DNA from: DATFMP01 sp035266845
GTDB lineage: Bacteria; SAR324; JACQKK01
Assembly (NCBI GenBank): GCA_035266845.1
Contig: DATFMP010000007.1
Location: 1 to 18,485 of the forward strand
DNA length: 18,485 nt
Reading direction: 5' to 3'
Positions 1 through 7,445 of this stretch are shown piece by piece. A model generated the notes under the pieces. The model was not told where the DNA came from, searched no databases, and saw only the letters and a program-made list of their open reading frames with translations. Numbering within the stretch: the stretch's first letter is position 1; each line of letters begins with the position of its first letter. Made by a program: the position numbers and the translations under genes.

Positions 1-141
1 GAGCTGGGCTCGGCCCGCGAAGTGGTGAGCCGGCTCCTGAAGGACTTCGAGCGCCAGGGCCTCGTGAAGCTGGGGCGGGGCCGCATCGAGGTCGTCAATC
101 CCGAGGGCCTGCGCGGGTTCATCGCCCAGAAGAGCGGCTAG
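1..141 (+). CDS. Crp/Fnr-family transcriptional regulator, C-terminal fragment
   Basis: The first 46 codons of the window are open from base 1 and end in TAG at 139-141. The peptide has the pattern LGSAREVVSRLLKDFERQGL, followed by a short wing (KLGRGRIEV) and a tail. This is the recognition helix and wing of the winged helix-turn-helix found at the C-terminus of Crp/Fnr regulators; the S-R-E-V-V-S-R stretch is typical of the DNA-reading helix. The N-terminal sensor domain lies outside the window, so the ligand (cAMP, oxygen via an FeS cluster, NO or another) cannot be judged. No partner gene follows it on this strand. The family call is fairly safe; the subfamily is unknown. Confidence 0.75.
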   Translation, partial: ELGSAREVVSRLLKDFERQGLVKLGRGRIEVVNPEGLRGFIAQKSG

Positions 142-169
142 TACCGTATCCCGGAAAGGCCCGCAAGCA

Positions 170-193
170 TTCGGGGGAACACGTTCCCCCGAA
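170..193. repeat. Perfect 11-bp inverted repeat after the crp-like gene
   Basis: TTCGGGGGAAC at 170-180 and GTTCCCCCGAA at 183-193 are exact reverse complements separated by AC. It lies 28 bp after the crp-like stop. It has no T-tract, so it may be a palindromic repeat or part of a compound terminator. It is the first of three dyads between two convergent genes. Confidence 0.6.
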
Positions 194-205
194 CCCCCTG
201 ATTGG

Positions 206-237
206 GCGGCAGTGGCTGGCGAGCCAGCCACTGCCGC
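206..237. repeat. Perfect 15-bp inverted repeat (hairpin)
   Basis: GCGGCAGTGGCTGGC (206-220) and GCCAGCCACTGCCGC (223-237) are exact reverse complements around GA, so the transcript can fold into a very stable hairpin on either strand. On the plus strand it is followed by GAAAAC and not by T residues. It sits between the convergent crp-like and ggt-like genes, where it could stop transcription from either side or protect the 3' ends. Confidence 0.6.
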
Positions 238-250
238 GAAAACGGGTTCC

Positions 251-268
251 AAGGGCGTTCGGCCCTTT
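251..268 (+). terminator. Weak intrinsic-terminator-like hairpin
   Basis: AAGGGC (251-256), loop GTTCG, GCCCTT (262-267) and one further T. The stem is short and the T run is only three bases including the stem. Its place downstream of the crp-like gene suits a terminator, but the signal is modest. The rest of 142-385 shows no gene. Confidence 0.35.
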
Positions 269-385
269 ACAGTGCCAGACACGCCGGCGAATCCTGACCT
301 TACTTGCGAGACACCACACCAGGGGAAACGCCCGTCACCCCATGGGCGAATGCCTAAGCTCTCAGCCCGCTCGCGCCAGCCTTGC

Positions 386-2161
386 CTACCAGCACAGGGC
401 GAAGCTGGGGAACACCTCCGACTTCTCGCCGCGCAGATCGCAGCCGGCCTCCATCAGGCCGCTGTCCGGGTCGCGCTCCGCCGCCAGCAGATAGCCCTCC
501 GTCCAATCCCCCGCCAGCTCGATGTCGTGCCCGCGGCGGGCGAGGTCGTCCAGCGTGCCCTGGCCCACCAGCGGCTCGATGCGCAGGCGATTGGGGGTGT
601 AGTCGTGCGGGGCGAAGAAGCCCGGGAAGTGCTCCGACGAGAACTTGGGCGCCTCGATGGCGGCCTGGATCGTCATGCCGAACACGGCGCGGTTGAGGAA
701 GAACTGCAGCATCCACTGGTCCTGCTGATCGCCGCCCATGCTGCCCCACACCATCCAGGGGCGCCCGCGCCGGAACGCGAGCGAAGGACTGATCGTCGTG
801 CGGGGTCGCCGGAAGGGCGCCACGCGGTTGGGGTGGTGCTCCGGCCCCAGGTAGAAGGTCTGCATGCGGTTGCTGAGCGGGAAGCCCAGCGCGGGAATCA
901 CCGGCTGCGAGCAAATCCAGGCGCCGCTGGGCGTGAAGGAGGCCATGTTGCCCTCGCGGTCGATCACGTCCACGTGCACCGTGCCCGGCCCCCAGGCGCG
1001 TCCGGCCAGCCGCTCCGCCTCGGGCAGCAGCGCCGTACCGCGCCGCGGGTCGCCGGGCCGCAGCTCCGCGTTGGCGCGGGCGGGGTCGATCAGCGCAGCC
1101 CGCTGGCGCGCGTAGTCCTTGGAGAGCAGACCGGCCAGCGGCACGTCCACCTGCCGCGGATCGCCGTAGTATTGCTCGCGGTCCGCATAGGCCAGCTTCA
1201 GGGCCTCCACCACCGTATGCAGGTAGTCCGCCGAGTTGTGCCCCTGCGCCGCCAGGTCATAGCCCTCCAGCAGGGCCAGGCTTTGCAGCAACACGGGGCC
1301 CTGGTTCCAGGGGCCGCACTTGAAGACCCGCGTGTCATGGAAGTCCAGCGCGGCGGGCTCCTCCAGCAGGGTCTCGAAGCGCTCCAGGTCGCTGCGGCGC
1401 AGCAGGCCTTCATGATCGAGGGCGAAGCGTTCCAGCTCCGTAGCCACGTCGCCACGATAGAAGGCATCGTGCACGGCCTGCAGGCCCTCCTCGCGGTTTC
1501 CGCCGGCATGCCGCTCCACCTCGGCCAACTGATCGAACAGCGCGGCGGTGGCCGGGTTGGCGAGCAGGGTGCCCTCCGGCGGCACGCGGCCTCCGGGCAG
1601 ATAGACGGCCGCGCTGTCCGGCCAGCGCGTGCGGAATTTCTCGGCCAGGGCGGTCAGCCCATAGCGCTGCTGGCGGTGCAGGCCCTTATGTACGGGAAAG
1701 CCCGCGCGCGCGTAGTGCCTCGCGGCATGGCTCACCTCGCCGAAGCTCATGCGCCCGAAGGCGCGCAGCGCCGTGAGCATGGCGCTCAGGGCGGCCGGCA
1801 CGCCCGCCACCAGCATGCCCTCGTCCGGCATGTCCTTCAGGCCGCGCTGCAGGTAGGCCTCGGGCGTCGCCAACTCCGGCGCGGCCGTGTTGCCGTTCAC
1901 CGCCACCACGCGGCCGCTGCCGGCCTGGTAGATCAGCATCGGGCACTCGCCACCCACCGTGTACATGTTCGGGTTGACGATGCCCTCCACCAGCGTGGCG
2001 GCCACGGCCGCATCCACGGCGGTGCCCCCGGCCTTCAGCACGTCCGCGGCGGCCTGGGCGGAGAGGTAGTGCTCCGTGGCCACGGCGCCCTGCGTGCCCA
2101 GCAGGCGCGGGAAGTACGGATTGCGTGCGGTATCGTCGGTGCCGAAGGACCTCGTGCTCAT
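386..2161 (-). CDS. Gamma-glutamyltransferase family protein (cytosolic type)
   Basis: A 591-residue Ntn-hydrolase of the gamma-glutamyltranspeptidase family, which makes an inactive precursor that cuts itself before a Thr nucleophile. The N-terminal AGGTAVDAAVAA block and VNPNMYTVGGE are family signatures. The candidate nucleophile is Thr394 in GPGTVHVDVID, and the oxyanion-region glycines are in GSMGGDQQDQ (about 473-481). Start chosen at 2161 because GGGAG lies 6 bases before this ATG; an in-frame ATG at 2212 has poorer spacing. No signal peptide is seen, unlike periplasmic E. coli Ggt, so a cytosolic hydrolase or amidase of the YwrD-like branch is more likely than glutathione breakdown in the periplasm. 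Substrate unknown. It stands alone, convergent with the crp-like gene, with a long leader upstream. Confidence 0.85.
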   Translation of the reverse strand: MSTRSFGTDDTARNPYFPRLLGTQGAVATEHYLSAQAAADVLKAGGTAVDAAVAATLVEGIVNPNMYTVGGECPMLIYQAGSGRVVAVNGNTAAPELATPEAYLQRGLKDMPDEGMLVAGVPAALSAMLTALRAFGRMSFGEVSHAARHYARAGFPVHKGLHRQQRYGLTALAEKFRTRWPDSAAVYLPGGRVPPEGTLLANPATAALFDQLAEVERHAGGNREEGLQAVHDAFYRGDVATELERFALDHEGLLRRSDLERFETLLEEPAALDFHDTRVFKCGPWNQGPVLLQSLALLEGYDLAAQGHNSADYLHTVVEALKLAYADREQYYGDPRQVDVPLAGLLSKDYARQRAALIDPARANAELRPGDPRRGTALLPEAERLAGRAWGPGTVHVDVIDREGNMASFTPSGAWICSQPVIPALGFPLSNRMQTFYLGPEHHPNRVAPFRRPRTTISPSLAFRRGRPWMVWGSMGGDQQDQWMLQFFLNRAVFGMTIQAAIEAPKFSSEHFPGFFAPHDYTPNRLRIEPLVGQGTLDDLARRGHDIELAGDWTEGYLLAAERDPDSGLMEAGCDLRGEKSEVFPSFALCW

Positions 2162-2287
2162 GTGCGCTCCCGATGCTGTGACGCGTGACTGCACGGCGGT
2201 GGGCCGGGCCATCCGCCCTGCCCATGCCGGCGGCCGGTTCTCGTGTGTCGGGCTGGGACCTGTGGCGACACGGCCCCCAGGCGACCG

Positions 2288-2312
2288 GGGCGTCCGCGGG
2301 GAGCGGACGCCC
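2288..2312 (-). other. 10-bp hairpin in the ggt-like leader
   Basis: GGGCGTCCGC (2288-2297) and GCGGACGCCC (2303-2312) pair perfectly around a 5-nt loop. It lies between the proposed ggt promoter and its start codon, about 125 bases before the ATG. There is no T-tract after it, so it is more likely leader structure than a terminator. No known riboswitch class was recognised. Confidence 0.5.
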
Positions 2313-2368
2313 GCCCCGGAACGGGGTGCGCTATGCGGATTGGCACGCCGCTCCAGGCCGACCGTGTC

Positions 2369-2397
2369 TAGGTAAACGACTCCGCGCGGCAGGTCAA
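2369..2397 (-). promoter_or_regulatory. Candidate sigma70 promoter of the ggt-like gene
   Basis: On the minus strand, TTGACC (2397-2392) is followed after exactly 17 bases by TACCTA (2374-2369). The -35 is good and the -10 poor. Transcription would start near 2362 and give a leader of about 200 nt that holds the 2288-2312 hairpin. Confidence 0.4.
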
Positions 2398-2416
2398 CCG
2401 GGCGTCCCGTCCCACA

Positions 2417-2436
2417 GGGAGCCCTGGCGGGCTCCC
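2417..2436 (-). terminator. Candidate terminator hairpin downstream of mrp
   Basis: GGGAGCCC (2417-2424) and GGGCTCCC (2429-2436) form a perfect 8-bp stem with a 4-nt loop, 43 bases past the mrp stop codon. It lacks a T run on the minus strand, so it may stop transcription only weakly or with Rho. The wider gap 2162-2479 shows no gene, only this hairpin, the ggt promoter and its leader. Confidence 0.45.
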
Positions 2437-2479
2437 GCGGCGGAGGGCCAACAGCGGCGTCCGATGACGCCGCCCTGGC

Positions 2480-3589
2480 TCAGTCGGCCCGCTCGATTTG
2501 CTCCAGCAGGCGCAGCGCGATCTCGCGGAAGGCCACCGCGGTGGGGCTGTCCGGCGCGGAGACCGTGACCGGGGTGCCGAGGTCGCCCCCCTCGCGCACG
2601 GCCATCTCGATGGGAATGCGGCCCAGGAACGGGATGTTGTTCTGCCCGGCGGCGCGCTGGGCGTTGCCCTTGTCGAAGATCGGAGTCTCCGTTCCGCACT
2701 GGGGGCAGATAAACGCGCTCATGTTCTCCACCAGGCCCAGGATGGGCACGTCCACCTTCTGGAACATGGCCACGGCCTTCACGGCGTCCAGCAGGGCCAC
2801 GTCCTGTGGCGTGGAGACGATCACGGAGCCGGCCAACTCCAGCAACTGCGTGAGCGTGAGCTGGGCATCGCCGGTGCCGGGGGGCAGGTCGATGATCATG
2901 ATCTCGCCACCGGGCCAGCGCGTGTCGCGCAGCATCTGGTCCAGCACCTGGTGCACGATGGGCCCGCGCCAGATCGTGGCCGCGGCTTCCTCCACCAGGT
3001 TGCCGATGGACATCAGCGTGATGCCGTACTTCTCCAGCGGGACGATGCTATTGTCGTCGTTCAGGCGAGGCTTCGTGTTGCGCAGCCCCATCATGATGGG
3101 CACGCTGGGGCCGTAGATGTCCGCATCGAACAGCGAGACCTTGTGGCCAAGCTGGCTGAGCGCGATGGCCAGGTTCACCGCCACGGTGGACTTGCCCACG
3201 CCGCCCTTGCCGCTGCCCACGGCGATCACCGCGTCGTAGTTGTCCAGGTACGTCTCGTGCTGCGGACGCTGCGGCGGACGCGGCTGGGCGCCGGGCGGCG
3301 GACCCTGCGGCGCGGGCCCGGGGCTTGGCGCGGGTTGGGCCTGATCGGCCATGCGCACGGTGACGCGGGCGATGCCGTCGATCTGCTTGCAACGGGCCTC
3401 CACCTGCCCGGCGACCTGCTGCCGTGTGGCCTCGTCCTGGGGCAGGTCCAGCGTGATGGTGACTGCGTCGCCGTTGACGACGCACTCGGTCACGGCATCG
3501 GCCTCCAGCAGGTGCTGGCCGCCATCGGGCAGGGTGATTTCGGTAAACGCTTGTTCGAACTGGTCTTCGAGGGTTGCCATCGGGTCCAT
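2480..3589 (-). CDS. mrp: Mrp/ApbC family iron-sulfur cluster carrier ATPase
   Basis: A 369-residue P-loop NTPase of the Mrp/Nbp35 family, which binds and transfers Fe-S clusters to apoproteins in the cytoplasm. In order it has an N-terminal DUF59-like domain (about 1-80), a Pro-rich linker (about 85-110), the deviant Walker A GKGGVGKST (127-135), FDADIYGPSVPIMMG, the Walker B-like DLPPGTGD (234-241) and the cluster-binding CPQC pair (Cys295, Cys298). All family motifs are present. The start is uncertain: ATG at 3589 or 3580 (reading MATLEDQFEQAF) fits the domain start. A TTG at 3649 would extend it by 20 atypical residues and nearly coincides with the proposed transcription start. No strong ribosome site is seen at any of these. 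It is divergent from the NFACT gene. Confidence 0.92.
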   Translation of the reverse strand: MDPMATLEDQFEQAFTEITLPDGGQHLLEADAVTECVVNGDAVTITLDLPQDEATRQQVAGQVEARCKQIDGIARVTVRMADQAQPAPSPGPAPQGPPPGAQPRPPQRPQHETYLDNYDAVIAVGSGKGGVGKSTVAVNLAIALSQLGHKVSLFDADIYGPSVPIMMGLRNTKPRLNDDNSIVPLEKYGITLMSIGNLVEEAAATIWRGPIVHQVLDQMLRDTRWPGGEIMIIDLPPGTGDAQLTLTQLLELAGSVIVSTPQDVALLDAVKAVAMFQKVDVPILGLVENMSAFICPQCGTETPIFDKGNAQRAAGQNNIPFLGRIPIEMAVREGGDLGTPVTVSAPDSPTAVAFREIALRLLEQIERAD

Positions 3590-3655
3590 GGATTGCTGTG
3601 CGGTGCCCTGGCGGGCGAGTTGCCGGAGGAATCCGGGCCGCAGGGTCAAAATTGA

Positions 3656-3684
3656 ATGCTAATCGCGAACCTGTCGCAAAGCAA
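3656..3684 (-). promoter_or_regulatory. Candidate promoter of mrp
   Basis: On the minus strand, TTGCTT (3684-3679), a 17-base spacer and TAGCAT (3661-3656) match sigma70 spacing with 3/6 and 4/6 consensus bases, in a locally A/T-rich patch. It would start transcription near 3649, which supports an mrp start at 3589 or 3580 and not at 3649. It directly abuts the NFACT start codon, so the two divergent genes may share this control region. Confidence 0.35.
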
Positions 3685-5181
3685 ATGCCGATGCCGCCCG
3701 CTGCTCCCGACCCAGCACCACCAGCGCCCGCCGGGCTGACGCTCGACCCGGCGCTGGAGGGTGCGCGCGTGCAGGCGGTGCACCAGCCGGACGAGCGCAC
3801 GGTGGTGCTGGAGACGCACCGGCCCGGCCAGGGTGCCGCCCGCTGGCTGTTCAGCGTGGATGCGGCGGCGGCCCGCTTCGGCCGTACGTTCGTCCGGGCC
3901 ACGCGGGGTGGCCGCCCGCCCGTGTTCTGCCAGTGGCTGCGCACGCGGCTGGAGGGCGGGCGCGTGGAGGCGCTGCGCCTGCGACACCCGCAGATCCTCG
4001 AGCTGAGCGTGGCGCACGGCGGGCAGCACTGGCGCCTGGTGCTGGAGCTGAACCGGCGCGACAGCAACCTGCTGCTGCTGGATGGCGACGACCGGCTGCT
4101 GATCGCTCTGCGCCATCCCAGCCTGCCGGACCGCAAGCTGAGTCCGGGCGAGCCCTACCAGCCCCCGCCGCGCCTGCACGCCTGGCCGCGGGGACTGCCC
4201 CTGGCCGAGCGCTACCCGGCGCCGGACGAGGCCGCCGCCCGCGACCGAGAGCGCGCCTGGCTGGAGAAGGCGGCCTCCGCCGCGCTGGACGCCCGCCGCA
4301 CGCCGGCCCTGCACGAGGCGCGGCGGGCGCTGAAGCGCCTGCGGCGGCGCGTGACCAACGTCGAGGCGGACCTGGCCGCGGCGCGGGAGGCCGAGCAGTG
4401 GCGCCGCCGGGGCGAGCTGCTGCAGATCCACCGCGGGAACCTGCGCGCGGGCATGACGTCCATCACCATCCCGGACGTGTTCGAGCCCGGCCAGCCGCCC
4501 GTGACCATCCCCCTGGAGCCCCAGGCCGAGCCGGGCGAGAACATTGAGCGCTGCTTCCGGCGCTACCGCAAGCAGCGGGCGGCCGGGCCCTACGTGGAGC
4601 AGCGCCTCGCCGCCACGCGGGACGAGATGGCGGCTTGGCAGGCCCTGGCGGAGCGATTGGAGGCCGCGGATTCCCTGCCCGCGCTGGAGGCACTGGCCGA
4701 GGCCCTGCCGCCCGGTGCGGGTGGGCTGCGCAGGCTGCTGCGGGGCGAGACGCCCGCCGCCCGGCCGGCGCAAGACCCCAGCGCCGGGCCCATGCGGCGC
4801 TACAGCGCGGACGGCTATGCGATCCTCGTCGGGCGCTCGGCCGCGGAGAACGACCGCGTCACGTTCCGTCTGGCCCAGGGCCGCGACTGGTGGTTCCACG
4901 CGCAGGGCGTGCCCGGCAGCCACGTGGTGGTGCTCAATCCCTCCGGCAGGGCGCTGCCCCCGCGCACGCTGCACGAGGCGGCGTGGCTGGCCGCGTACTA
5001 CTCGCAGGCGCGGGCCGCGGGCAGCGTGGACGTGGACTATGCCCAGCGCAAGCACGTGCGCCGCGTGAAGGGCGGAGATCCGGGGCAGGTCACCTACAGC
5101 CAGAGCAGGACGCTGCTGGCCCGGCCGGACGATGCGGAGCTGCGGACGGTGCTGGAACGGACAGAGCCGGCGGAAGCCTGA
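3685..5181 (+). CDS. NFACT-domain protein (RqcH/FbpA-like)
   Basis: A 498-residue NFACT-family protein. In bacteria that have been studied, RqcH of this family binds stalled 50S-peptidyl-tRNA and directs C-terminal Ala tailing; older annotation as fibronectin-binding is misleading. The NFACT-N part opens with LEGARVQAVHQPDE and includes LELNRRDSNLLLLDGDD (about 121-137). A charged helical region (about 180-325) suits the coiled-coil arm. NFACT-R follows from about 373, with DWWFHAQGVPGSHVVV (401-416) and KHVRRVKGGDPGQVTYSQ near the end, both diagnostic. It is shorter than Bacillus RqcH (about 570 residues). ATG at 3685 and at 3691 are both possible; neither has a clear ribosome site. It is divergent from mrp. 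Whether this version still acts in ribosome rescue is not known from sequence. Confidence 0.85.
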   Translation: MPMPPAAPDPAPPAPAGLTLDPALEGARVQAVHQPDERTVVLETHRPGQGAARWLFSVDAAAARFGRTFVRATRGGRPPVFCQWLRTRLEGGRVEALRLRHPQILELSVAHGGQHWRLVLELNRRDSNLLLLDGDDRLLIALRHPSLPDRKLSPGEPYQPPPRLHAWPRGLPLAERYPAPDEAAARDRERAWLEKAASAALDARRTPALHEARRALKRLRRRVTNVEADLAAAREAEQWRRRGELLQIHRGNLRAGMTSITIPDVFEPGQPPVTIPLEPQAEPGENIERCFRRYRKQRAAGPYVEQRLAATRDEMAAWQALAERLEAADSLPALEALAEALPPGAGGLRRLLRGETPAARPAQDPSAGPMRRYSADGYAILVGRSAAENDRVTFRLAQGRDWWFHAQGVPGSHVVVLNPSGRALPPRTLHEAAWLAAYYSQARAAGSVDVDYAQRKHVRRVKGGDPGQVTYSQSRTLLARPDDAELRTVLERTEPAEA

Positions 5182-5204
5182 GCCCACCGCCCGCGGGCAC
5201 GAAA

Positions 5205-5234
5205 CAAGAAAGGGGAGCCGTTGCGGGCTCCCCT
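5205..5234 (-). terminator. Intrinsic terminator of the TPR gene
   Basis: AGGGGAGCC (5211-5219) and GGCTCCCCT (5226-5234) form a 9-bp stem with a 6-nt loop. On the minus strand it is followed by the T-rich tail TTCTTGTTTC. It begins about 50 bases past the TPR stop codon. It lies between convergent genes and may also weakly stop the NFACT transcript, but the T-tract favours the leftward gene. Confidence 0.8.
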
Positions 5235-5284
5235 CACATGCTGCGACTGCCTGGCGCTGGCCTGCCGGCCGCGCCCCGACGGCC

Positions 5285-6313
5285 CTACTTCTTGATCTTG
5301 TCGTAGTAGGACGGATCCTTCGACACGATCGCCTGCAGTTCTTCCGCAGCCTTGTCCATCTCGCCCAGCTTGGTGTAGGCGATGGCCTTGCCGTGATGCA
5401 CGTCCAGCGCGCCCGGATCGCCCACCTTCGCGGCGTTGTCGAACATCTGGACGGCCAGCATCTGGGCGCCGTCACCGCCAAGCTGCAGTTGATCCAGCGC
5501 GCCGGCGTAGTAGGCATTGGAGAGCACGCCGCTCAGGGCCACGCCGTTGGCCAGTTGGAAGCTGGAATCCTCATTGTAGAGCGCTTCCAGCTTGTCCACC
5601 GCGCCCATGGCGTCACCCGCATCGCGGCGGTAGATGCCCTCGGCGAACATCACCATGTGGTTCTCCTGCGCATCGGCGCCCTTGTCGCTGCCGATGGCCG
5701 AGGTCACCGCTTCCAGCGTCTGGGTGGCGGCCGCCGGATCGCCCTTGGCGGCTTCCAGCGTGGAGATGTCATACGCGAAGCGCGTGGCCGCGTGAGCCCC
5801 GTAGTCCGCGTACGGCGCCTGACCCGATTGCGCGAGCTCGGTCATCACGTCCACGGCGCGCTTGGTGCTCTTGGCGCCGGGAATGTTGATGAGCGTGGCC
5901 CCCAGCAGGTACTTGGCCTTGCCGAAGGCCGGATCGGCCTTCACGAGCTGGTCGAGCACCAGCAGTGCTTCGTAGGGATTGTTGTTCTGCAGCAAGGCGT
6001 AGCCCAGGCCATAACGGGCTTCCTCGAACACCGGGTTGGTCTCCGGGATCTGGCCCTTGCCGTCCTCAAGCGTCCATACGCTGGCCTGCAGGCTGTCCAA
6101 CGCATTGTTCATATCGTTGGACTTCAGGTAGTCCACGCCTTGCAGGTATTGCAGCGTGGCCAGGCGCAGACGATTGTTCGTCGTCGGATTGGTGTCCATC
6201 AGCTTCTTCGCGTCCTGGATGTCCGCCATGCGGCCCTGGCTGAACGCGATTCCGGCGGGCAGCAGCAAGGCCGCCACCAAGAGGAGGGAAGCCCATAGCT
6301 TGCAAGTCTTCAT
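5285..6313 (-). CDS. Secreted tetratricopeptide-repeat protein
   Basis: A 342-residue protein with a clear Sec signal peptide: MKTCK, a hydrophobic core LWASLLLVAALLLPAG, and a likely cut after AFS at about residue 26. It should therefore be periplasmic or exported. TPR-like helical pairs are visible at about 98-131 (ARYGLGYALLQNNNPYEALL, then KADPAF) and 305-337 (HHGKAIAYTKLGEMDKAAEE, then SKDPSYYDKI), with weaker repeats between. TPR proteins serve as binding scaffolds; no catalytic motif is present and the partner is unknown. AAGGA sits 7 bases before the ATG, which fixes the start. Its base composition is milder than that of its neighbours, as for a well-expressed exported protein. It has its own terminator and a candidate promoter, so it is probably monocistronic. 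Confidence 0.85.
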   Translation of the reverse strand: MKTCKLWASLLLVAALLLPAGIAFSQGRMADIQDAKKLMDTNPTTNNRLRLATLQYLQGVDYLKSNDMNNALDSLQASVWTLEDGKGQIPETNPVFEEARYGLGYALLQNNNPYEALLVLDQLVKADPAFGKAKYLLGATLINIPGAKSTKRAVDVMTELAQSGQAPYADYGAHAATRFAYDISTLEAAKGDPAAATQTLEAVTSAIGSDKGADAQENHMVMFAEGIYRRDAGDAMGAVDKLEALYNEDSSFQLANGVALSGVLSNAYYAGALDQLQLGGDGAQMLAVQMFDNAAKVGDPGALDVHHGKAIAYTKLGEMDKAAEELQAIVSKDPSYYDKIKK

Positions 6314-6392
6314 TGCCGATCCTTTTCTGAAGAGTTTCAGCAGGGTAGTCGGTTCGAGGTGGGTCTACGGCTGAGCTTGGAAATCTGGGTTA

Positions 6393-6421
6393 CACGTACC
6401 ACCCCACCCGGGACATTGCAA
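6393..6421 (-). promoter_or_regulatory. Candidate promoter of the TPR gene
   Basis: On the minus strand, TTGCAA (6421-6416), 17 bases, then TACGTG (6398-6393) preceded by TGG, which gives an extended -10. It would give a leader of about 75 nt. The -10 matches the consensus poorly, so this is only a candidate. Confidence 0.35.
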
Positions 6422-6449
6422 CCTCGATCGCCCGCCGGGACGCGTTCGG

Positions 6450-7205
6450 CTATGCGCCTTGCGAGGCCGGTGCCGGTGCCGGCAGTCCCAGCAGCCCGGC
6501 CCAATCCGGCGGTTCGGGCCCGGGCGGCACGGGCAGCACCTGGCAGTCCTGTCCTTCGAGCCGCCGGCCGCGCAGGGGGTTCACGGTGGCGTGCGCCGCG
6601 TGCTCCGCCCGGATGAAGCGATAGGGCAGGTGCCCGTCGCGGCCCGGCGGAATGCCCAGCCGCGTCGTGCGCACAACGGCCCGTGGGCGGCAGCCCACGT
6701 CCAGCAGGCGCAGGCCGCCCGTGCCGATGGGCACGCCGTCCCAATCGGGCACGCGCAGGCCCAGCGCCTTGCACAGCAGCGTCTGCCCGGAGCATACGCG
6801 CCCCGGCGGCCGCGGCTTGCCGGAGGGCAGCGGCACGCGGCGCTGCATGGCGGCGATCACCGCCGCGGCCCCCGGGTGCTCCGGCGGCACGTGCGCCGCC
6901 TTGATCAGCACGGCATTGCCGGCCCCGGCGCAGCTCACATTGAATGAGTCGCCCCCACGCGCATAGTACATGTAGATCGTGCCGGGGGGCATGAAGAGCG
7001 CCTTGCGCTTCTCCGTGTAGCCCAGCGATGCGTGGCTGGCCTTCTCGTCCAGGTAGTAGGCCTCCGTCTCCACGATGCAGGCCCACAGCGCTTGCCCCTC
7101 CACCTCGCGCCAGAGCAGCTTGCCCAGCAGGTCGCAGGCCACCACCTGCACGTCGCGATCGAAGAACGCGGGCGTCAGCGGGGTGCCGGGGGGCGTATCG
7201 GACAT
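6450..7205 (-). CDS. mpg: DNA-3-methyladenine glycosylase (AAG/MPG family)
   Basis: A 251-residue base-excision glycosylase of the eukaryote-type AAG/MPG family, which flips out and removes alkylated or deaminated purines. The N-terminal LTPAFFDRDVQVVACDLLGKLLW is the standard opening. VETEAYYLDEKASHAS holds the catalytic Glu48, with Tyr50 and His58 corresponding to human Glu125, Tyr127 and His136. FMPPGTIYMYYARGG and the Asn in FNVSC follow. Near residue 150 it has SGQTLLCKALGL where the family usually has GPGKLCKALG, a small departure. It is a little longer than the typical 200 residues, mainly through a Pro-rich C-terminus. The ATG at 7205 was chosen because homology begins just after it; an upstream in-frame ATG would add an unlikely Arg/Gly-rich leader. 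No strong ribosome site. Confidence 0.88.
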   Translation of the reverse strand: MSDTPPGTPLTPAFFDRDVQVVACDLLGKLLWREVEGQALWACIVETEAYYLDEKASHASLGYTEKRKALFMPPGTIYMYYARGGDSFNVSCAGAGNAVLIKAAHVPPEHPGAAAVIAAMQRRVPLPSGKPRPPGRVCSGQTLLCKALGLRVPDWDGVPIGTGGLRLLDVGCRPRAVVRTTRLGIPPGRDGHLPYRFIRAEHAAHATVNPLRGRRLEGQDCQVLPVPPGPEPPDWAGLLGLPAPAPASQGA

Positions 7206-7291
7206 CGGGCGACCGGGCAATCGGCTTCGTTTCGCAAAATCGCCCGCACGGGGCGCCAGGCCGCGTCCCCCAAGGGTTCGCGGGCAAGGGC

Positions 7292-7297
7292 AGTATA
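7292..7297 (-). promoter_or_regulatory. Candidate -10 element of the mpg promoter
   Basis: On the minus strand, TATACT lies 87 bases upstream of the mpg start codon. No good -35 occurs at 16-18 bases. Further upstream is a direct repeat, CGGACAA at 7321-7327 and 7331-7337, 10 bp apart and on one face of the helix, that could bind an activator. Confidence 0.3.
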
Positions 7298-7445
7298 GCC
7301 CATGCCGGGCACGGGGGCCACGGACAAGAGCGGACAATGGGGGATGTGGGGGCCTGCGTCAGGCAGACGCGGCCCTGCGTCCCGCCGCTACGCCTTGGGC
7401 GCGGGCGGGTCGATAAGCTGGGGGTCCTGCGGTGCGGCCTTGGGC

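Noticed and set aside
212..2188. 658-codon open frame on the plus strand
   Set aside because: It is antisense to the ggt-like gene, which has clear family motifs; its Arg/His/Gly/Ala-rich product is a typical shadow in GC-rich DNA.
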